From assembly GCA_036568605.1 (NCBI GenBank), contig DATCSE010000330.1, forward strand, positions 1-12,571: a DNA stretch of 12,571 bases, in the 5' to 3' direction. The notes under the pieces were generated by a model. That model was given only the letters and a program-made list of their open reading frames with translations. It was not told the DNA's origin and searched no databases. Positions 5,455-11,588 of this stretch are shown here, piece by piece. The position numbers and the translations under genes were made by a program. Every line of letters begins with the position of its first letter. Positions within the stretch are counted from its first letter, which is position 1. This stretch comes from DATCSE01 sp036568605 (GTDB taxonomy: Bacteria; Pseudomonadota; Gammaproteobacteria; Burkholderiales; Burkholderiaceae_C).

Positions 5455-7485
5455 GTGCCCCGTCCCGTTTTCCCTTTCACGTCCCCGACCTGGCAGCGTC
5501 TCGGCCTCGCGCTGACCGTGCTGCTCGCCGCCTGCGCCGCACCGCCGGCACCGCAGCAGGTCGTGACCCCGAACGCCCAGCTGCTCACGCAAGGGATGCC
5601 GCCGATTCCGGCGCAGCTCGCCGCCGAGACCGCCAAGTACACCGACTTTCGCGCGCACACATTCGTCGCCTGGCACCCGACCCGGCGCGAGATGCTGGTC
5701 TCGCACCGGCCGGCCGGCGGCAGCACGACGCAGCTGTTTCGCGTCGCATCGCCGATGAGCCCGCCCAAGCAGCTCACGGACGACCGCGAGCCGGTGCGTG
5801 GCGCGAGCTACGAGCCGCTCGAAGGCCGCTACGTCGTCTTCATGCGCGGCACCGGCGGCGACGAAGCGAATCAGCTCTACCGCCTGGACCTCGCGAGCCG
5901 GCAGACGACGCTGCTGACCGACCCGAACGAACGCCACAGCCTCGAAGGCTGGCTGCACCACAGCAGCCGGATGCTCGAGCTCGCCGTGCCGCTGGACCGC
6001 ACCGCGACGAACGGCACGCGCGAGCGCATCACGCAGACGCTGTACCTGGTCGACCCGATGCAGCCGGAGGTGCGCCGCAAGCTCGCCGAGCTGCCTGGGA
6101 GCGGCTGGGATGCCGAGGTCGTGTCGCAGGACGACCGGCGCATCGCGCTGACCCGGTTCCTTTCGGCCGAGGAGTCGCAGATCTGGCTGCTCGACATTGC
6201 CAGCGGCGCGCTGACGCAGGTCGCGCCGGAACCGGGCAGCACGCTGAAGGCCGCGCACCGGGCGCTCTCGTTCACGCGCGACGGCAGCGGCCTGTACGTG
6301 GTGACCAACCGCTCCGGCGAATTCAGCGAGACGCAGCTGCTGCGGCTGGCCGATCGCACCTGGCAGCCGGCGGCGCAACAAACGATTCCGTGGGACATCG
6401 ACGGGGGCGATGCGAGCCGGGACGGCCGCCTGCTCGCGCTGCAAGCCAATGCCGACGGCCGCGGCGAGCTGCGCCTGGTCGACACTGCGACACGCAGCCT
6501 GCTCCCGGCGCCGGCGGCCCTGCCGGCCGGCAGCATCGTCGGCCCGACGTTTCATCCGCAGTCCGGCGAGATCGCGTTCAGCGTCAACAGTGCGCAGGGC
6601 CCGGGTCAGGTGTACACGCTGGACCCCGCGGGCGGCCGGGTCGAGGCTTGGACGCGCCCGGCCGCCGCGCCTGGCGTCGACACCCGGACGTTCGCCGAGC
6701 CGCGCATCGTGCGCTGGCCCAGCTTCGATGGGCGCATGATCTCGGGCATCCTGTATCCGCCGCCGGCGCGCTTCAGCGGCAAGCGGCCGGTGCTCGTGCT
6801 GATCCACGGCGGGCCCGAGGGCCAGGCCAAGTTGGGATTCCTCGGTCGCTACAACTTCCTCGTGCAGGAGCTGGGTATCGCGGTGATCCAGCCCAACGTG
6901 CGCGGCTCCAGCGGCTACGGCAAGACCTTTCTCGCGCTGGACAACGGCATCAAGCGCGAGGACGCGGTGCGCGACATCGGCGCGCTGTTCGACTGGATCG
7001 GGCAGCAGCCCGACCTCGACCCGACGCGCGTCGCGGTCTCGGGCGGCAGCTACGGCGGCTACATGAGCCTCGCGGTCGCGACGCACTACGCCGACCGCAT
7101 CGCCGGCGCGATCGACGTGGTCGGGATCTCGAACTTCCTGACCTTCCTGAAGAACACCGAGAGTTATCGGCGCGACCTGCGCCGCGTCGAATACGGCGAC
7201 GAGCGCGACCCCGCGATGCGCGAGTTCCTCGAGCGCATCTCGCCGCTGACCAACGCGGCGAAGATCACGAAGCCGCTGTTCGTCGTGCAGGGCCGCAACG
7301 ATCCGCGCGTGCCGTACACCGAGGCCGAGCAGATCGTCGCGAAGGCGCGCGAGAACGGCACGCCGGTCTGGTACCTGCGCGCCGAGAACGAAGGCCACGG
7401 CTTCGCGCGCAAGGAGAACGCCGACTTCGAGTTCTATGCGACCGTGATGTTCCTGCGGCGCACGCTGCTGGGCGAGAAGCTTTGA
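5455..7485 (+). CDS. S9-family serine peptidase (prolyl oligopeptidase type), lipoprotein
   Basis: Encodes 676 residues from the GTG at 5455. An N-terminal lipoprotein signal is present, with a hydrophobic stretch LGLALTVLLAAC and a lipobox Cys at residue 27, so the enzyme is probably anchored to a membrane facing the periplasm. Residues about 50-390 look like the WD40/beta-propeller half (repeated D-G and S-G turns, strand pairs). The C-terminal alpha/beta-hydrolase half begins near IVRWPSFDGRMISGILYPP. Catalytic residues are visible: Ser532 in GGSYGGYMS, Asp616 in GRNDPRVPY and His648 in EGHGF. Family members cleave peptides after proline or release acylated or dipeptide ends; the exact specificity is not readable. 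I prefer GTG 5455 because GGAG lies 8 bases upstream and the signal peptide then has normal length. ATG 5413 gives 14 extra residues, has no ribosome site and abuts the terminator. Confidence 0.9.
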   Translation: MPRPVFPFTSPTWQRLGLALTVLLAACAAPPAPQQVVTPNAQLLTQGMPPIPAQLAAETAKYTDFRAHTFVAWHPTRREMLVSHRPAGGSTTQLFRVASPMSPPKQLTDDREPVRGASYEPLEGRYVVFMRGTGGDEANQLYRLDLASRQTTLLTDPNERHSLEGWLHHSSRMLELAVPLDRTATNGTRERITQTLYLVDPMQPEVRRKLAELPGSGWDAEVVSQDDRRIALTRFLSAEESQIWLLDIASGALTQVAPEPGSTLKAAHRALSFTRDGSGLYVVTNRSGEFSETQLLRLADRTWQPAAQQTIPWDIDGGDASRDGRLLALQANADGRGELRLVDTATRSLLPAPAALPAGSIVGPTFHPQSGEIAFSVNSAQGPGQVYTLDPAGGRVEAWTRPAAAPGVDTRTFAEPRIVRWPSFDGRMISGILYPPPARFSGKRPVLVLIHGGPEGQAKLGFLGRYNFLVQELGIAVIQPNVRGSSGYGKTFLALDNGIKREDAVRDIGALFDWIGQQPDLDPTRVAVSGGSYGGYMSLAVATHYADRIAGAIDVVGISNFLTFLKNTESYRRDLRRVEYGDERDPAMREFLERISPLTNAAKITKPLFVVQGRNDPRVPYTEAEQIVAKARENGTPVWYLRAENEGHGFARKENADFEFYATVMFLRRTLLGEKL

Positions 7486-7494
7486 ACCCTTCCC

Positions 7495-7620
7495 GTGATG
7501 TCACCCCGTTCGGCTGAGCTGAACCCCGGTCACCGTTGGGACTGAGCTCCGAACCTCCGTCACCGTTGGGACTGAGCCCGAACCTCCGTCACCGTTGGGA
7601 CTGAGCCCCGAACCTCCGTC
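7495..7620. repeat. Tandem array of 30-bp units
   Basis: Three near-identical head-to-tail units (7521-7550, 7551-7579, 7580-7609) share GTCACCGTTGGGACTGAGC and begin GAACC. A degenerate copy lies upstream (about 7500-7520) and a fourth unit (from 7610) runs into the left arm of the adjoining inverted repeat. The unit resembles part of that arm, with GTTGGGACTGAGC where the arm has GTTCGGGCTGAGC. There are no spacers, so it is not a CRISPR array. It begins about 10 bases after the peptidase stop codon. Confidence 0.85.
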
Positions 7621-7688
7621 ACCGTTCGGGCTGAGCTTGTCGAAGCCCTGGCGGCGCGCGGCGCTTCGACAGGCTCAGCCCGAACGGT
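7621..7688. repeat. Large REP-like inverted repeat between convergent genes
   Basis: Two 26-base arms (7621-7646 and 7663-7688) pair with a single mismatch around a 16-base GC-rich loop. Each arm carries the GTTCGGGCTGAGC and TGTCGAAGC blocks, a type of interspersed intergenic palindrome I know from many GC-rich proteobacterial genomes. It lies between the convergent peptidase and dioxygenase genes, so it may end transcripts or stabilise mRNA from both sides. No transposase or RAYT gene is in the window. Confidence 0.85.
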
Positions 7689-7697
7689 CGCGTAGGT

Positions 7698-8444
7698 TCA
7701 CGCGGGCGGCCCCTGGAAACCCCCGCCGCGCAGCGTGATCACCAGCGTGTCGCGGTGCCCGCCGGCCGCCGCGTCCAGCGGCTGGATCGGCGTGCTCTCG
7801 TGGATCACGCGCGCGTCGTCGAGCAGCAGCGTGGTCCACGGCTCGACCATCGTGAAGCGCTGGCCGTTCGGCCCCTCGGCGTCGAACACGCGGGTCTCGC
7901 CGCCCTTGATGCCGACTCGGTCGATCAGCGTGACCGCGACGAGGTCGACGCCATCGCGGTGCGCGCCCTCGGGTGTCGGCCGGCCGATGCCATCGGTCGT
8001 GTCGATGCGGAACTGGTGCGCCTCGACATACCAAGGCTGCGCGCCCTTCAGCGCCGAGGCTTGCGCGGCGAGCTGCCGCAGCAGCGCCTTCCATGCCGGC
8101 GCTTCGATCACGCCCGCGGCAATCGGCTCGAACCAGCGCTCCAGCCCGCCGTGCAGCGCGTTGTATTCGACCGGCTGCCAGTGCGCGCGGTGCGCGACGA
8201 GCTTGACGTCGGCGCCGTCGACGACGAAACACGAGTGGCGCCGGCGCCGGTAGTGGCCGCCGTCGCGCAGGTAGGTGTCGGGCGGCAGGTCGTTCCATGA
8301 CGGGCGCAGCGCGTCCAGCGCGGCCATCGTGGCCGGCAGCAGCTCGCACAGCGCCGCCGCATCGAGCACCGCGAGGCCGCGCTCGCGCAGCGCCGGCGCC
8401 AGGTGGTTCGGGGACGTGATCGGGGGATGGAGCGTTCGGGTCAT
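7698..8444 (-). CDS. 2-oxoglutarate/Fe(II)-dependent dioxygenase family protein (PF10014 type)
   Basis: A 248-residue protein that fits the 2OG-Fe dioxygenase family that includes Bacillus L-isoleucine 4-hydroxylase. The iron-binding triad is visible: His162 and Asp164 in EGAHRDGVD, and His215 in DDARVIHEST. Arg231 in GHRDTLVITL matches the residue that holds 2-oxoglutarate. Also typical are RVGIKGGETRVFD and the early RYRRR-like segment (HYRRRRHSCF, about 64-73). By family it would be a soluble enzyme hydroxylating a free amino acid or similar small molecule; the substrate is unknown. I chose ATG 8444 (MTRTLHPPI); the frame stays open to 8543, but that 33-residue extension looks like non-coding shadow. 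It is divergent from the outer-membrane protein gene and convergent with the peptidase, so it appears to be a single-gene unit. Confidence 0.85.
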   Translation of the reverse strand: MTRTLHPPITSPNHLAPALRERGLAVLDAAALCELLPATMAALDALRPSWNDLPPDTYLRDGGHYRRRRHSCFVVDGADVKLVAHRAHWQPVEYNALHGGLERWFEPIAAGVIEAPAWKALLRQLAAQASALKGAQPWYVEAHQFRIDTTDGIGRPTPEGAHRDGVDLVAVTLIDRVGIKGGETRVFDAEGPNGQRFTMVEPWTTLLLDDARVIHESTPIQPLDAAAGGHRDTLVITLRGGGFQGPPA

Positions 8445-8476
8445 CTCGACATCATGCCGCGTCGGCGCGAGATACG

Positions 8477-8503
8477 GGAACGGCAGGGGTTCCGACGCGG
8501 AAC
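8477..8503. promoter_or_regulatory. Alternating GGAAC/GTTCC elements in a divergent intergenic region
   Basis: GGAAC (8477-8481), GTTCC (8489-8493) and GGAAC (8499-8503) alternate in orientation, giving two overlapping dyads between the divergent dioxygenase and outer-membrane protein genes. A regulator site is possible, but the elements are only five bases each in a 180-base gap. Confidence 0.25.
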
Positions 8504-8624
8504 AACACGGTGCCGCCGTCACCGCGCGCTTACGACCCCGCACACAACTTCAACTGCGTCGCGCAGAACCTTCACACACCGAACGCCACGATCCAGGCTC
8601 CTAGTCCGCATCAGGAATTCCTGC

Positions 8625-9194
8625 ATGAAACGAATGATTCTGTCCCCCACCCTGACGGTGTTTGCCGGCGCTGCGATGTTGACGTTCGCGAGCGCCTCGC
8701 ATGCCGACGGGCTGTCGATCGGCGCGAGCATGGGCGACGCACGCCGCAGCGGCGACTCGCTGCTCGGCGGCTACCCGGCCGATCGCTCCAACGTCGGCGG
8801 CAAGCTCTACGGCGGGTATTCGTTGACGCCGAACTTCAGCCTCGAAGCCGGTTATGCGGACCTGGGCCGCGTCAAGAGCGACGCCGGCCGCCTGCGCGCC
8901 AACGCCTGGTTCCTCGACGCGGTGGGCACGCTGCCGCTGGGCAACGACTTCTCGCTGCTCGGCCGCGTCGGCGTGGTCAACGGCCAGTTGAAGCGCGACC
9001 TGAACGGCTCGCAGATCGACGGCAGCCTTTCCGACAGCGAGCGCGGCAGCGGCTACAAGCTGGGCGCCGGGCTGCAGTACGACTTCAACAAGAACACGTC
9101 GCTGCGCGCCGAGTGGGAGCACTACCGCTTCGACGCGCTCGACAGCACGCCGCGCACCAACCTGCTGTCGGTCGGCGTGAACTACAAGTTCTGA
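8625..9194 (+). CDS. Outer-membrane beta-barrel protein (OmpA-like/OmpW-size porin domain)
   Basis: A 189-residue precursor with a clean Sec signal peptide (MKRMILSPTL to ASHA, cleavage after residue 27). The mature 162 residues show alternating-residue strands ending in aromatic girdles (GGKLYGGYSLTPNFSLEAGYADLG, YKLGAGLQYDFNKNTSLRAEWEHYRF), consistent with an eight-stranded barrel. The last strand ends LLSVGVNYKF, with the terminal Phe used by the BAM assembly machine. No periplasmic peptidoglycan-binding OmpA domain follows. The ATG at 8625 is chosen because AGGA lies 8 bases before it and the signal peptide begins there; the frame runs back to 8403 without family-like sequence. The function is structural or adhesive at best guess. 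The 3' end overlaps the convergent S4 gene by 13 bases. Confidence 0.85.
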   Translation: MKRMILSPTLTVFAGAAMLTFASASHADGLSIGASMGDARRSGDSLLGGYPADRSNVGGKLYGGYSLTPNFSLEAGYADLGRVKSDAGRLRANAWFLDAVGTLPLGNDFSLLGRVGVVNGQLKRDLNGSQIDGSLSDSERGSGYKLGAGLQYDFNKNTSLRAEWEHYRFDALDSTPRTNLLSVGVNYKF

Positions 9195-9454
9195 TCGGGG
9201 TCCGGCGCCGCGTCGGCGCCGGTTCCCGTGCCGTGCCGCGCGGCCGCCACCGCGATCCGCGCGCCGGCCACGGCAACCACCTGGCCCGCGCGTATCTTGC
9301 AGGTCTTGCGCAGCTCGTCGCGGCCGTCGACCTGCACCCGGCCCTCCGCGATCATCAGCTTGGCTGCGCCGCCGCTGGGGGCGAGCGCGGTGGCCTTCAG
9401 CAGCGCATCGAGCGTGATGTACTCGCTGCGCAGCTCGAAATCGATGCGCGTCAT
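9182..9454 (-). CDS. S4-domain RNA-binding protein (YbcJ-like)
   Basis: A 90-residue protein whose first 70 residues form one S4 RNA-binding domain: ITLDALLKATALAPSGGAAKLMIAEGRVQVDG followed by RDELRKTCKIRAGQVVAV. This matches the small stand-alone S4 proteins of the YbcJ type, which are thought to bind structured RNA. The tail (about 72-90) is low complexity. The ATG at 9454 overlaps the stop of the upstream oxidoreductase gene (ATGA), so the two are probably translationally coupled. The frame remains open upstream inside the oxidoreductase gene, but that part is shadow. It is the last gene of the cupin-LLM-S4 operon, and its end overlaps the convergent barrel gene by 13 bases. Confidence 0.88.
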   Translation of the reverse strand: MTRIDFELRSEYITLDALLKATALAPSGGAAKLMIAEGRVQVDGRDELRKTCKIRAGQVVAVAGARIAVAAARHGTGTGADAAPDPDQNL

Positions 9455-10461
9455 GCGGCCGCCTGCGCCAGCGCGAACTCGCGCGCGAGCAGTTCGTACG
9501 AACGCCGTCGCACGCGCGGGTCGTGGGCCCAGGTGTTGATCACGATCTCGTCGAGCTCGAGCTCGTCGGCCAGCGCGCGCAACTGCGCCGCGACCTCGGC
9601 GCCGGTGCCGACGAAGGCCTTGCGGCGCATCGCCTCGACCGTGGGCCATTCGTCGGCCGTGAAGCCGCGTGCCGCGATCGCATCCGGCGATTGCAGCGGG
9701 CCCAGCACGCCGCGCGCACGGTCCACGCGCCAGCGCTCGCGGCCCAGCGCGTGGTGCAGCGCCTCGTCGCGCGTGTCGGCGGCCAGCGCCCAGACGCACA
9801 CCGTGGCCTGCGGCGCGGGGTGCCGTTCGCTGGGCCGATACAGCTGCCGGTACAGCGCGAGCGCCTCGTCGGCACCCTGCCCGTCGACGAAGAAATACGC
9901 GTAGGCATACGGCAGCCCGAAGTGCGCCGCGAGCTGCGCGCCATAGTTCGAGCTGCCCAGCACCCAGAGCTGCGGCGCATGCAGCCCGCGCGGCAGTGCC
10001 GCGATGCCTTCGTGCGACGGCTGCGAGGTCCAGGCCTGCAGGTCGCGCACCTGCTCGGGAAAGTTCTCGGCAGCACCGGATGCATACGGGTTCAGCGCGC
10101 GGGCGGTGCGCAGGTCGCCACCGGGCGCGCGACCGACACCCAGGTCGATGCGACCCGGCGCGAGTGCTTCCAGCACCCGGAACTGCTCGGCGACCTTGAA
10201 GGCGCTGTAGTGCGGCAGCATCACGCCGGCGCTGCCGAGGCGAATGCGCGTCGTGCGCGCGGCGATCGCGGCCAGCAGGATCTCGGGCGCAGTCCCGACG
10301 ATGGTCGGCAGCGCATGGTGCTCGCTGACCCAGAAGCGCGCATAGCCCAGCTTCTCGCAGTGCTGCGCAAGCGCGAGCGTGTCGCGGATCGCGGCGTCTT
10401 CGGTGCTGCCCGCCACCGACACCGACTGGTCGAGCACCGACAGGATCAGGTTCGACATCAT
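9451..10461 (-). CDS. LLM-class flavin-dependent oxidoreductase (bacterial luciferase-like)
   Basis: A 336-residue TIM-barrel flavoenzyme of the luciferase-like monooxygenase class. Family marks are LSVLDQSV at the N-terminus, YARFWVSEHHALPTIVGTAPEILLAAIA (about 40-67), TTRIRLGSAGVMLPHYSAFKVAEQF and LEALAPGRIDLGVGRAPGGD (about 98-117), then LWVLGSSNYGAQLAAHFGLPYAYA. Members use reduced FMN, supplied by a partner reductase or held as a cofactor; the substrate is not readable. A second ATG at 10458 is an equally possible start. It lies 4 bases after the cupin gene and overlaps the S4 gene by ATGA. Length and motifs agree with the MsnO8/YhbW-like branch commonly found as single house-keeping copies. 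Confidence 0.92.
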   Translation of the reverse strand: MMSNLILSVLDQSVSVAGSTEDAAIRDTLALAQHCEKLGYARFWVSEHHALPTIVGTAPEILLAAIAARTTRIRLGSAGVMLPHYSAFKVAEQFRVLEALAPGRIDLGVGRAPGGDLRTARALNPYASGAAENFPEQVRDLQAWTSQPSHEGIAALPRGLHAPQLWVLGSSNYGAQLAAHFGLPYAYAYFFVDGQGADEALALYRQLYRPSERHPAPQATVCVWALAADTRDEALHHALGRERWRVDRARGVLGPLQSPDAIAARGFTADEWPTVEAMRRKAFVGTGAEVAAQLRALADELELDEIVINTWAHDPRVRRRSYELLAREFALAQAAA

Positions 10462-10465
10462 CGCC

Positions 10466-10963
10466 TCAGCCGTGCGGATGGGTCGGGTCGACCCAGCGCA
10501 CGTCTTCCGGCTTCTCGACCGGCTCGATGTCGAGGTTCACCGCGACCGCCTCGCCGTCGCTGCGCACCAGCACGCACTCGAGCACCTCGGTCGGACTCGC
10601 GTTGATCTCCTGGTGCGGCACGAACGGCGGCACGTAGATGAAGTCGCCGGGCCCCGCTTCGGCCGTGAATTCCAGGCGCTCGCCCCAGCGCATGCGCGCG
10701 CGGCCCTTGACGACGTAGATCACGCTCTCGAGCGGGCCGTGGTGGTGCGCGCCGGTCTTCGCATTCGCGTGGATGTGCACGGTGCCGGCCCAGAGTTTTT
10801 GCGCCCCGACGCGCGCGAACGTGATCGCGGCTTTGCGATCCATGCCCGGCGTCTGCGCGGTGTTGGGATCGAGCCGGTCGCCCGGCACCACGCGCACGCC
10901 GTCGCGCTTCCAGCGCGCGGCGTCGTCGTCCGGATGTTGAGCTTGCGGTTCGGTGCTGGCCAT
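10466..10963 (-). CDS. Cupin-domain protein
   Basis: A 165-residue single-domain cupin. Motif 1 is GAHHHGPLESVIYVVKG with likely metal ligands His73, His75 and Glu79. Motif 2 is GDFIYVPPFVPHQEIN with His117. The metal site therefore looks complete, which suggests an enzyme or a small-molecule sensor rather than a purely structural cupin. The first 30 residues are polar and charged. The ATG at 10963 is the first in-frame ATG, followed by MASTEP; a purine-rich AGAAGA lies about 12 bases upstream. It begins the operon that continues with the LLM oxidoreductase 4 bases later. An oxidative step shared with that flavoenzyme is possible but not shown. No specific reaction can be assigned. Confidence 0.88.
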   Translation of the reverse strand: MASTEPQAQHPDDDAARWKRDGVRVVPGDRLDPNTAQTPGMDRKAAITFARVGAQKLWAGTVHIHANAKTGAHHHGPLESVIYVVKGRARMRWGERLEFTAEAGPGDFIYVPPFVPHQEINASPTEVLECVLVRSDGEAVAVNLDIEPVEKPEDVRWVDPTHPHG

Positions 10964-11189
10964 CGCGATGCATCTTCTTTGGAATCGCGTCGATTCTGCG
11001 ACGCCATGGCGCTTGTTGCCGTGGGGGTCTGCGCAACACACGACCGGCGACAAGGCCTTTTTCGTGTACATTCCCGCGCACAGTTATACGCAAGACATTG
11101 GTTGTTCGTGATTCTTCCTGCCGAGCTGGCGCGGTTCTCGCGTCGGGCACCGTTCGAAATCCCCTTGATCGTTTCTTGAGTGTCGCTGC

Positions 11190-11220
11190 ATGCGCCGCAT
11201 GTGCGGCGCATATCTTTTTC
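11190..11220 (+). promoter_or_regulatory. 5'-leader hairpin with U-run upstream of the cold-shock gene
   Basis: Arms ATGCGCCGCA (11190-11199) and TGCGGCGCAT (11202-11211) form a perfect 10-bp stem, followed within a few bases by CTTTTTC. It has intrinsic-terminator architecture. There is no rightward gene upstream for at least 1.5 kb whose transcript it could end, and it sits 29 bases before the ATG. That suggests a leader attenuator or a temperature-responsive element; this role is inferred. Confidence 0.55.
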
Positions 11221-11240
11221 ATCGAATTGGATTTCAAAAC

Positions 11241-11450
11241 ATGACGACCCAAACCGGTACCGTGAAGTGGTTCAACGAAGCCAAGGGCTACGGTTTCATC
11301 GCCCAGGACGCCGGCGGCGCCGACCTGTTCGCGCACTTCCGCGACATCCAGGGCTCGGGCTTCAAGACCCTGGTCGAGAACCAGCGCGTCGAGTTCGAAG
11401 TGAAGCAGGGCCAGAAGGGCCTGCAAGCCGCGAACATCAAGCCGCTCTGA
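11241..11450 (+). CDS. csp: Cold-shock protein (CspA family)
   Basis: A 69-residue single cold-shock domain of standard length. RNP1 is visible as KGYGFI (about 15-20) and RNP2 as DLFAHF (about 28-33); the opening GTVKWFNEAKG is diagnostic. These proteins bind single-stranded RNA and DNA in the cytoplasm and melt mRNA structure, in cold or in normal growth depending on the copy. ATG 11241 gives the canonical N-terminus; an in-frame ATG at 11190 would add 17 atypical residues and lies in the leader hairpin. The ribosome site is weak (TTGGA, 9 bases before), as often seen for leaders with structural control. The gene is flanked by a leader hairpin and a strong terminator, so it is a single-gene unit. 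Whether it is cold-induced cannot be read from the protein. Confidence 0.97.
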   Translation: MTTQTGTVKWFNEAKGYGFIAQDAGGADLFAHFRDIQGSGFKTLVENQRVEFEVKQGQKGLQAANIKPL

Positions 11451-11466
11451 GCGTTCCCGCTCCTTG

Positions 11467-11503
11467 AAAAAAGCCGCAGCAGCCGCTGCGGCTTTTTCTT
11501 TTT
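11467..11503 (+). terminator. Intrinsic terminator of the cold-shock gene
   Basis: A perfect 13-bp stem (11468-11480 with 11485-11497; arm AAAAAGCCGCAGC) surrounds the loop AGCC and is followed by TTTTTCTTTTT. It starts 17 bases after the stop codon. The matching A-run upstream lets it also work on the opposite strand. Confidence 0.93.
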
Positions 11504-11588
11504 CGAGCGCACACTGCGCTCGTCGCGTCGGCGACATCGCGGCGCGACACGCGGCCTAAGATCCCGAGTCCATCCGAGGAGACACGCC

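Noticed and set aside
5089..7398. 769-codon open frame on the minus strand opposite the S9 peptidase
   Set aside because: Arg/Ala-rich shadow sequence without domains. The plus-strand frame has the full catalytic triad and a lipoprotein signal.
7521..7620. Possible CRISPR array (30-bp repeats)
   Set aside because: Units are directly adjacent with no variable spacers and no cas genes nearby.
11190..11240. N-terminal extension of the cold-shock protein from ATG 11190
   Set aside because: The added 17 residues are atypical, and the codons coincide with the leader hairpin and U-run. The 69-residue form is standard for the family.
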